DNA of 64,000 nt, taken from NCBI RefSeq assembly GCF_037038585.1, contig NC_092523.1:749001-813000 (forward strand), written 5' to 3'. Positions 58,701-64,000 of the stretch are shown in pieces (positions within the stretch are counted from its first letter, which is position 1; the number at the start of each line of letters is the position of its first letter). The stretch is from Patagioenas fasciata. Lineage: Eukaryota > Chordata > Aves > Columbiformes > Columbidae. A program made the translations under genes and the position numbers. A model generated the notes under the pieces. That model had not been told where the DNA came from. It was given only the letters and a program-made list of their open reading frames with translations, and did no database searches.

Positions 58701-61700
58701 CCGGCAGCGGGGACGGCAGTGGTGCCGCATTTCTGCTCCAGAACCAAAGCTTGTGCTGAGCGTGGCCGTCCAGAGCCCCACGCGCTGCTGCCTGCGGGAC
58801 CCACCGAGGGAACAAAGGTTGTGTAATGTCATTAAATATTGATGGAGCAACGTCACGCAGCAGAGTTCAGCACGGGCAGATGAAACATGAGCGTCCCCAG
58901 GCGGGTGGTCAGAGATCCGGGGGGACAGAGGTTGGGGGTTGAGCTGCTGTGGGGGCTGCAGCCCGGCTGAGGTTGGGGCGTCTGCTCCGGGCAGAGCTGC
59001 TGGTGCTGCCGGGACCGCCTGGAGCTGTGGCGAGGGGACCGGGACAGCTGCATGGGTACAGCCCTGGGAACTTTGTCATTGGGTCCTGGAGATCTGTCGT
59101 GGGGTCCTGGAGAGCTGTCGTGGGGTTCTGGAGATCTGTCGTGGGGTTCTGGAGATCTGTCATGGAGTCCCAGAGAGCTGTCATGAGGTTCTGGAGATCT
59201 GTCGTGGAGTCCTGGAAAGCAGTCATAGAGTTCTGGAGATCTGTCATGGACTCCCAGAGAGCTGTCATGAGGTTCTGGAGATCTCCCAGCGGGCTGGACC
59301 CCGCACCCAGGGCTGGAAGGGCAGCAGCTGCTGTCGCAGGTTCCCGAGTGCTCCACCGGCGGCTGCGCTGCTGTGACCCCGCGTGGAGAGGGGACGGCAG
59401 GGCCCTGTCTCCACCTGGCGCCAGCAGCACCTCGGTGTCCCTGCACGAGGAGCCGCTCGGGGATCTCGCAGCCGGCGCTTCAGCTTGTCCTGGGCTTTAC
59501 ACGGAGAGGGACCCGAAGGGCCTTGCGCAGGACACCGGAGGAGCCGCCAGCCAGAGCAGCCCCTGCCGTTCCCCAGCAGCTGTCACACAGGGTCACCGGG
59601 GGCCTTGTCCCGCAGCTGAAGGGTTTGGTGATGTTTGGTTGGGAAGATGCTCCGTGTCTCCCCACCACGCCCAGCCAGGGAGGGCTCCATGGCAGCTGCT
59701 TGAGCATTTCCAGCGCAGACATGGAACCGTTTCCAGCACAGACATGGAACCATTTCCCAGTGCGGACATGGAGCTCTTTCCAGCACAGACATGGAGCCAT
59801 TTCCCAGCGCAGACAAGGGGCCATTTCCCAGCACAGACATGGAGCCGTTTCCCAGCGCAGACATGGAGCCGTTTCCAGCACAGACATGGAGCCATTTCCC
59901 AGCACAGACATGGAGCCGTTTCCCAGCACAGACATGGAACCGTTTCCAGCACAGACATGGAGCCATTTCCCAGCACAGACATGGAGCCGTTTCCCAGCGC
60001 AGACATGGAGCCGTTTCCAGCACAGACATGGAGCCATTTCCCAGCACAGACATGGAGCCGTTTCCCAGCGCAGACATGGAGCCATTTCCCAGCACAGACA
60101 TGGAGCCGTTTCCAGCACAGACATGGAGCCATTTCCCAGCACAGACATGGAGCCATTTCCCAGCGCAGACATGGAACCGTTTCCAGCACAGACATGGAGC
60201 CATTTCCCAGCACAGACATGGAGCCGTTTCCAGCACAGACATGGAGCCATTTCCCAGCACAGACATGGAGCCGTTTCCAGCGCGGACATGGAACCGTTCC
60301 TAGCGCGGACATGGAGCCATTACCAGTGCTGACACAGAGCCGTTTCCAGCACAGACATGGAGCTGTTTCCAGCACAGACATGGAGCCGTTCCGAGCGCAG
60401 ACACTGAGCCGTTCCAAGCAGAGACACGGAGCCATTTCCAGTGCAGACATGGAACCATTTCCATGGAGCCGTTTCCAGCGCAGAGACCTTGGCGGGTGTG
60501 AAACCCCCACGGCCGCTCGTGCCCCGGGGAGGGGTTCCAGAGGTTCCTCCAGCTCTGTGCGGCTCAGTGCGGTCTCTGTTCCGTGGCAGTGTGAGAGGCG
60601 CTGGGCGGCTCCCGCACCAGCCCCGTGTCCCCTGGGCGCTTCAGCCGTTCCCGTTACGTTTTCCTGGCAGACCTGGCCGGGCAGGAATTGCTCTGGAAGC
60701 CGAGAATGTCCCCTCGGGGCTGGAACGGGCCTCCTGTTGAGCGCGCCCTTTTAGACGAGGCCGGACGTGAGCAAAATAGGGGCGAGCCCAAGTAACACAG
60801 TCGGTGCTGAGCTCTTTAGAAGCTGTCCAGCTGTAATATACCTGTGCTTTTGGTTGGTGGTTTGTTTGGAGTAGCTGCAAGGTCTCTCCGGTGCTTTGCC
60901 AAGGATGGTTGCATCTGAACATCAGCTGCAGTGGTGCTGGCAGCGATGCTGTGGTGACAGTGGTGCTGTGACAGCGGTGCTGTGACAGCGGTGCTGTGAC
61001 AACAGTGCTGAGCTGATCGCGGTGGGTATGGTGGTGACAGCGAAGCTGTGGTGGTGGCAGCGATGCTGTGGCAGTGGTGCTGAGCCCATCCCAGTGGGTG
61101 TGGTGGTGGCACTGATGCTGTGGTGGTGGCAGCGATGCTGTGGTGGTGGCACTGATGCTGTGGCAATGGTGCTGAGCCCATCCGGGTGGGTGTGGTGGTG
61201 GCAGCGATGCTGTGGCAGTGGTGCTGAGCCCATCCGGGTGGGTGTGGTGGTGGCAGCGATGCTGTGGCAGTGGTGCTGAGCCCATCCGGGTGGGTGTGGT
61301 GGTGGCGGCAGCGATGCTGTGGCAGTGGTGCTGAGCCCATCCCGATGGGTGTGGTGGTGGCAGCAATGCTGTGGCAGTGGTGCTGAGCCCATCCGGGTGG
61401 GTGTGGTGGTGGCAGCGATGCTGTGGCAGTGGTGCTGAGCCCATCCCGATGGGTGTGGTGGTGGCAGCGATGCTGTGGCAGTGGTGCTGAGCCCATCCCG
61501 ATGGGTGTGGTGGTGGCAGCGATGCTGTGGCAGTGGTGCTGAGCCCATCCGGGTGGGTGTGGTGGTGGCAGCGATGCTGTGGCAGTGGTGCTGAGCCCAT
61601 CCGGGTGGGTGTGGTGGTGGCAGCGATGCTGTGGCAGTGGTGCTGAGCCCATCCGGGTGGGTGTGGTGGTGGCAGCGATGCTGTGGCAGTGGTGCTGAGC

Positions 61701-62563
61701 CCATCCGGGTGGGTGTGGTGGTGGCAGCGATGCTGTGGCAGTGGTGCTGAGCCCATCCGGGTGGGTTTGCCGCAGCCGTGCAGGGCCCAGCGTGCCTGCC
61801 CGCTCTGCCTGGCCGGGTCTGGCTCGTGCTGCGCCCTCGGGGGTGTCAGATGGTGGCGTCCATGGATCTGCCCTGCTCCCGGGCACTTGAGCTGTGGCTC
61901 AGGTAACAACAGAACCCGAAGCAGAAGGTGAGAAGCTCTGGAAGCTGCTGCCCTGTCCCCAGGCCGCAGAGCAGACGTCCCCGCAGCTCCCAGCCCCTCC
62001 GGCTACCAGCGCCGCCCTGAGCGCTGTTGCCCGGCCGTGGGCGCGCTGCCTGTTGGTGGTGTGGGTGCTGAGCACCCGGCCTCCCCAGCTCGCCGGGTGG
62101 TTCTGCAGTGCGGGCGGCGCCGCGTTCCCCTCGACCTCCGTGCATGGATCCCTATCCAGAAATGAGAACTTGGAAGTGCTCGAGAAGAAGCTCCTCGTCG
62201 TCCCTGCCAGTCTGGTGACTAAAGAGCAATAGAACCCGGGGGCTCCGGCGTCTCTGTGCGGAGCTGCTTTGGTGATGCTCTGCTCCCTGAAAAATGGGCG
62301 AGGGGAGGGGGAAACAAGTAAAACCAACCCCCCCTCCACTTGAGGCTCCTGGAGTGCTGTGCTGGGCTGAGCTGCTCCGCGCCGCGCGGCCCCGGTGCGC
62401 GGTTAACCAGCTCCGGACGCGCACTAATTGCCCTGCTGTCTTTTGTCTCCTCTCCCCTCTCTGCCGCTCCGCCGCTGCCGGTCTGTCCCTCTGCCGGTCT
62501 GTCCCTCTGCTCCTCTGTCCTGTGCATCTCTCCTCTCTGCAGACCAGCGCCCGGCGGCCCAAG
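34747..62563 (+). CDS. DCTN1: DCTN1, dynactin subunit p150Glued, 5' half (continues past the window)
   Basis: Seven coding exons: 34747-34779 ([11 protein letters not shown]), 42510-42758, 44417-44495, 45254-45285, 49060-49080, 57499-57516 and 62543-62563. Together they make 453 nt (151 codons) in frame, each with GT/AG borders. The order and phases equal remembered human p150. The CAP-Gly domain (about residues 30-95) is complete, with GKNDG at 68-72. Gly60 and Gly72 correspond to human Gly59 and Gly71, the sites of motor-neuron disease and Perry syndrome mutations, and are conserved. [17 protein letters not shown] follows, then the basic stretch RGVKPKK/APATRK/TSARRPK. Dynactin activates dynein, and CAP-Gly plus the basic region bind microtubules and EB1. 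Possible starts are MAQ at 34747, Met 42531 from an upstream promoter, and the p135 start at 57487. The exon at 34.7 kb may be a first exon or spliced from an upstream one at CTCTGCAG (34728). The next (proline/serine-rich) exon is not found before 64000. Confidence 0.95.
35478..36595. repeat. 44-bp minisatellite, about 25 copies
   Basis: The anchor GAGGAACTGGACCTGCGGCC recurs every 44 bp, followed by GCTCCCCCTGCCCCAAACCC. Copies differ mainly at CGGCCG/CGACCG/TGACCG, so variants are interspersed. Divergence rises at both ends. Confidence 0.96.
38398..38512. repeat. 23-bp tandem repeat, five copies (GGGAGCGCCGTCCTCCGCAC plus CAA)
   Basis: Five copies alternating CGCACCAA and CGCCCCAA ends. 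Confidence 0.93.
39505..39700 (-). mobile_element. CR1 LINE 3'-end fragment, minus orientation
   Basis: The inverted tail is readable: TTTGGGTGGAGAAGACTTTA, CCTCCTGTCCGTCTGTCCAG, CCCTCCAGGGATGGTGACTC, GGCAGCCTGTTCCAATGCCC and CACAGCCCTTTGGGGAAGGA. Confidence 0.9.
40690..40800. repeat. 18-bp tandem repeat, about six copies (GGCTCCCTGCGGCGGCTCC)
   Basis: Period 18, with GGCGGC/GGCAGC variants. Confidence 0.92.
41260..41441. repeat. 91-bp direct tandem duplication
   Basis: GCGTGTTCCCGAGGGGGGTC starts at 41262 and again at 41353. Both copies continue through CGAGGGGACCCGGGTTCTGC and AGCAGCTTTCAGAGCATCCT with few differences, so the duplication looks recent. Confidence 0.95.
43105..43292 (+). 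mobile_element. CR1 LINE 3'-end fragment (third subfamily)
   Basis: GTGGAATCTCCCCAGGGCAG, AAAGGTTGGACCAGGCGATC, CCTGCAGTCCCTGAACCTGG and the terminal GGTGATTCTGTGAT fit another CR1 subfamily tail. Confidence 0.75.
43744..43943. repeat. 68-bp tandem repeat, three copies
   Basis: GTCGCTGTGCAGCAGGAGCA starts at 43744, 43812 and 43880. Each unit ends with TTTAAATGACTCTTG. The copies differ at only a few bases. Confidence 0.96.
44695..44832 (+). mobile_element. CR1 LINE internal fragment
   Basis: GGAGCTTGGAGCCAGGGGAA, CGGGCTCTGCTCCCAGGAAC and GCGCCAGGGGAGGTTGAGGT match the upstream part of the copies at 47740 and 53715. It ends at AACAATTTCTTC without the 3' tail, so it is truncated at both ends. 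Confidence 0.8.
45286..49059. other. DCTN1 intron before the 21-nt exon
   Basis: Apart from the CR1 copy at 47740-48085 I see no array or exon here. An AT-rich patch lies at 46440-46560. Confidence 0.5.
47740..48085 (+). mobile_element. CR1 LINE 3'-end, about 345 bp
   Basis: One of the two longest copies: GAGAACAGGAGCTGAGGGGA, ACTGCCTGAAAGGAGCTTGG, GGAAACGGCCTCAAGTTGCC, then the common tail with GGACAGACGGACAGGAGG and GGGGCTTTTCCACCCAACAT. Confidence 0.92.
49060..49080 (+). other. DCTN1: DCTN1 21-nt microexon (RGVKPKK)
   Basis: Between TCATGCAG and GTGCTG, 21 nt encode RGVKPKK, corresponding to human RGLKPKK of the alternatively spliced basic region. It is symmetric (phase 0-0), so inclusion or skipping keeps the frame. 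Confidence 0.88.
50965..51055. repeat. 21-bp tandem repeat, 4-5 copies (GTTGGTGGCACGGGCGGTGC)
   Basis: Copies alternate GTTGGTGGCACGGG and GTCGGTGGCATGGG. Confidence 0.9.
51210..51292. repeat. About 31-bp tandem repeat, three copies (CACACAGAGCTGGTGGCCCC)
   Basis: Three copies with GGCCCCCGC/GTCCCCACT variants. Confidence 0.9.
53715..54060 (+). mobile_element. CR1 LINE 3'-end, about 345 bp
   Basis: Almost the same as the copy at 47740-48085 over its full length, including CTTGGAGCCAGGGGGGTCGG and the tail GGACAGACGGACAGGAGG. Confidence 0.92.
54480..54780. repeat. 71-bp tandem repeat, about four copies
   Basis: Units start at 54488, 54559, 54630 and 54701 (GATGGGCAGGAGGAGCGGTG type) and carry CTCCGTGTTGTGCGGCAC. 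Confidence 0.95.
55040..55860. repeat. 820-bp TG-rich repeat (GTGTGTGCAGTGTGTGTGCG type)
   Basis: Alternating purine-pyrimidine TG/CG/CA units of 8-24 bp, with GCGCAATGTG and GCAGCATGTG variants. It contains no stop codons in most frames. It touches the CR1 fragment at 55868. Confidence 0.96.
55868..56048 (+). mobile_element. CR1 LINE 3'-end fragment
   Basis: TTCCCAGAGAGGTGGTGGAT, CATCCCAGGCCAGGCTGGTC, GTGAAGATGTCCCTGTCATG, then CTCCAACCCAAAGCTCTGTG and GTTCTGTGATTCTGTG. Same subfamily as 27060-27275. Confidence 0.9.
56350..56575. repeat. GCTGCTGGGGGTGCTGCTGTG-type repeat
   Basis: CTG/GGGG modules of about 12-21 bp without a strict period. Looser GGGCAGGGTTATTTTGTAGG copies follow near 56680-56735. 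Confidence 0.85.
57240..57516 (+). promoter_or_regulatory. DCTN1: Alternative DCTN1 p135 promoter and first exon
   Basis: A CpG-rich block precedes ATGATGAGGCAG (57487-57498), which continues in frame into the 18-nt exon GCC...AAG (57499-57516, APATRK). The product start [10 protein letters not shown] equals the remembered human p135 start MMRQAPTARK. p135 lacks CAP-Gly and the first basic segment and is enriched in brain (established). When p150 transcripts use this exon, the CAG at 57496-57498 acts as the splice acceptor. Confidence 0.85.
57499..57516 (+). other. DCTN1: DCTN1 18-nt microexon (APATRK)
   Basis: Eighteen nucleotides between GAGGCAG and GTACGG. Phase 0-0. Human reads APTARK, so two residues are swapped here (PAT for PTA). 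Confidence 0.88.
59085..59290. repeat. 23-bp tandem repeat, about nine copies (TCTGGAGATCTGTCGTGGGG)
   Basis: Two unit types, GAGATCTGTC and GAGAGCTGTC, alternate. Half of the units contain a BglII-type palindrome AGATCT. Confidence 0.93.
59710..60480. repeat. 24-25 bp minisatellite, about 31 copies (CAGCACAGACATGGAGCCGT)
   Basis: A 24-bp form (GTTTCCAGC) and a 25-bp form (GTTTCCCAGC) are mixed, so the reading frame shifts between copies while all stay open. The array decays after about 60300. Confidence 0.96.
60935..61765. repeat. 52-bp minisatellite, about 13 copies
   Basis: TGCTGTGGCAGTGGTGCTGA starts every 52 bp (61208, 61260 and onward), followed by GCCCATCCGGGTGGGTGTGG. Upstream (60935-61060) the array starts with simpler GGTGCTGTGACAGC units. 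Variants are CCGGGTGG and CCCGATGG. Confidence 0.96.
62543..62563 (+). other. DCTN1: DCTN1 21-nt microexon (TSARRPK)
   Basis: Between CTCTGCAG and GTGAGC, 21 nt encode TSARRPK, matching human TTTRRPK. Phase 0-0. Last DCTN1 exon recognised in the window. Confidence 0.87.
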
Positions 62564-64000
62564 GTGAGCAGCGGCGGTCGGGGCCGCGCGGTGACTGCGC
62601 CGGGTGCTTGGCCAACCTGTCCTCATCCATCCGTCCGTCCGGAGCCCGGGGGAGCTCCCGGGGGTGCTGTGCCCTCCGGGACACCGGGGACAGCCTGCGT
62701 GGGTACAGCGTCCCGCGGGGCCAGGGCTGGTGGCACCCAGCGGAGCGTGCCCGCGGTGTCCCCTGCCCCAGCGCCCCGGGCGCTCCTCGTCGCCTCACCC
62801 TGCCGGCCGTCCCTGCCGCCTGGGGGTGCTCCCAGGGGATGCTGGGGTGTCTGCTGGTCAGCCAGCCCCGCACTGGTCCCAGCACCACCCGCTCCCAGTT
62901 TGGGGTCTGGCCCAGTTGCAGACACAGGAGATGAATCCAGACCGTCTGCAACAGCCAGGTTTTGGGGTGTTTTCTCCTCGCTGAGGGGCACACCGCAGGA
63001 GGGCTTGGTTTCCACCGGCGTGTGCAAGGGCAGCGATGGGTTCATTGGGCCCCAGCAGCTGGGTGTCCGGCGTCCCCGTGGGCAGACCTTGTGTGACCAG
63101 CACCCCGGCAGCCGGGGCCGTGCGAGCGGGCACGAGGGGAGCCCCCCGCTCCCTGCGCAGCTTCACGTCCCTCTGCAGCCTCCCCAGAGGCTCCGGGCAC
63201 GGCGAGGGCGCTGCTGGGTTTGCTCCAGAGACGCGGGTGGGTTTGGGGACGAGCAGCGGTGTCTGTCGGAGCTGTGCTCCCTGCAGTCCGGTTCCTCCGA
63301 GCTCCCCTGGTTTGCCCTGCACTCCAGGGAACTCCTGCTGCTCTCTCATATTCTCCTTTTGTTCCCCATAAATTCAGCGCTTGGTCCCCAGCTCCTGTAG
63401 CTGCAGACAGAGGTGCCGCCTCGGGCGCCTGCCCCGCTGTGTCCCCAACAAGGTGCTGGTGACAGGGGTGGCACAGCAGCACCCGGCTCGGCCTCCTGCA
63501 GGTGCTGAGCCCCAGATGTGCGCTGTGGTGTTTCCAGGTGTGGAGGGTGGATGGGGCGAAACCTCCCCTGCTCCTATCACAGGGGCTTTGGAGTTGAGCT
63601 TGGATCTGGGGAGCAATTTCCTCCCCAAAGGGCTGTGGGGCATTGGAACAGGCTGCCCAGGGCAGTGCTGGAGTCACCATCCCTGGAGGGTTGGACAGAC
63701 GGACAGGAGGTTCTCAGGACACAGGGAGGGACAGGGTGGGTTATGGGTGGACTCCATGATCCTGAGGGGCTTTTCCAACCAAACGAATCTGTGCTCTGTG
63801 ATCCTCTGGAGCTGGAGCCCCAAAACCTGTGCAGACGGCCCTGAGGACCCTCGTTGTCCCTGCCCCTCTGTTCCGGAGCTGGGCAGGGTCAGGAGCCGCG
63901 TTTGCTTCCCCCGAGTCACCTTTCCCTGCGCCAGCTGGCTCTCTGGGCTTTGGCCGGGCTGGGCTCCCCGGAGCAGCAGATCCCAGCGCCCCCGCTCCCG
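62564..64000. other. DCTN1 intron running out of the window
   Basis: Contains one CR1 copy. The closing bases include a possible CAG acceptor near 63979, but the following codons do not match the expected next exon (PTRPAST in human), so none is annotated. Confidence 0.5.
63595..63805 (+). mobile_element. CR1 LINE 3'-end fragment
   Basis: TTGAGCTTGGATCTGGGGAG, CCCCAAAGGGCTGTGGGGCA, GGACAGACGGACAGGAGG and CTGAGGGGCTTTTCCAACCA. Its start resembles the copy at 27415. Confidence 0.9.

Larger units (their letters stand above)
57517..62542. other. DCTN1 intron between the 18-nt and the last 21-nt exon
   Basis: Three large arrays occupy about 1.8 of its 5.0 kb. The parts 57520-59080 and 61770-62540 show no recognised repeat or exon. 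A long C/T-rich tract precedes the acceptor at 62542. Confidence 0.6.

Noticed and set aside
59700-60510. Open frames of 170-600 codons on both strands (repeated AQTWSHFP-type and LCWEMAPC-type peptides)
   Set aside because: Frames shift between 24- and 25-bp units and all remain open, as expected from a stop-free minisatellite.
2812-61765. Arrays considered as CRISPR-like loci
   Set aside because: Units are head-to-tail without unique spacers, and the window is clearly vertebrate.
60816-61909. 422-codon His/Pro/Thr-rich minus-strand frame
   Set aside because: A direct translation of the 52-bp array with no start context, exon structure or known domain.
17106-63805. Short interspersed fragments considered as LTR or virus-derived pieces
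   Set aside because: All match CR1 LINE 3' ends. No LTR pair or virus-like coding part was recognised in the window.
63976-64000. Possible next DCTN1 exon after CAGCAG at the right edge
   Set aside because: Only about 20 bases remain and their codons do not match the expected PTRPAST segment.

Overview
The window looks like a gene-dense, very GC-rich stretch of an avian genome, probably a microchromosome. The evidence is short vertebrate-type introns with GT/AG borders, CpG-rich promoters, many CR1-type LINE 3' ends, and an exceptional load of minisatellites. Gene order (WDR54, C2orf81, DCTN1) matches human 2p13, while the gene at the left edge (RHOBTB2-like) has its human counterpart on 8p21. 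I recall both groups being linked in birds, but that was not checked here. No species can be named.

Layout. 1-7670 (+): the 3' part of a RHOBTB2-like gene, with seven coding exons, minisatellites in two introns and another in the 3' UTR. 7670-9081: gene-poor, two tandem arrays, probably partly WDR54 3' UTR. 9082-13521 (-): WDR54, ten coding exons, 340 aa. 13500-13620: a compact divergent promoter with two RFX X-box-like motifs and a CRE-like site. 13621-16600 (+): C2orf81, four coding exons, 442 aa. 17394-20231 (+): a microsomal retinol-dehydrogenase-like SDR, six exons, 325 aa. 20562-22690 (-): a 534-aa leucine-rich-repeat protein I could not name, carrying a perfect Elongin-C BC-box near its N-terminus. 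Its poly(A) signal overlaps that of the SDR gene. 22700-25400: CpG-rich promoter region with a palindromic NRF1 site and a (GTCCC)10 microsatellite.

From about 24.5 kb or 34.7 kb to beyond 64 kb (+) lies the 5' half of DCTN1 (dynactin p150Glued). Seven coding exons are resolved, covering the alternative N-terminus, the complete CAP-Gly domain, the serine/threonine-rich stretch and three tiny exons of the alternatively spliced basic region. A second CpG-rich promoter at 57.2-57.5 kb starts the p135 isoform, which lacks CAP-Gly. Its four leader codons end in the CAG that serves as 3' splice acceptor when p150 transcripts use the same 18-nt exon.

The DCTN1 introns are filled with CR1 fragments and about twenty tandem arrays of 18-91 bp units. 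These arrays are GC-rich and stop-poor, so they create long open frames on both strands that I treat as non-coding. No tRNA, rRNA, CRISPR array or retrovirus-like element was recognised.
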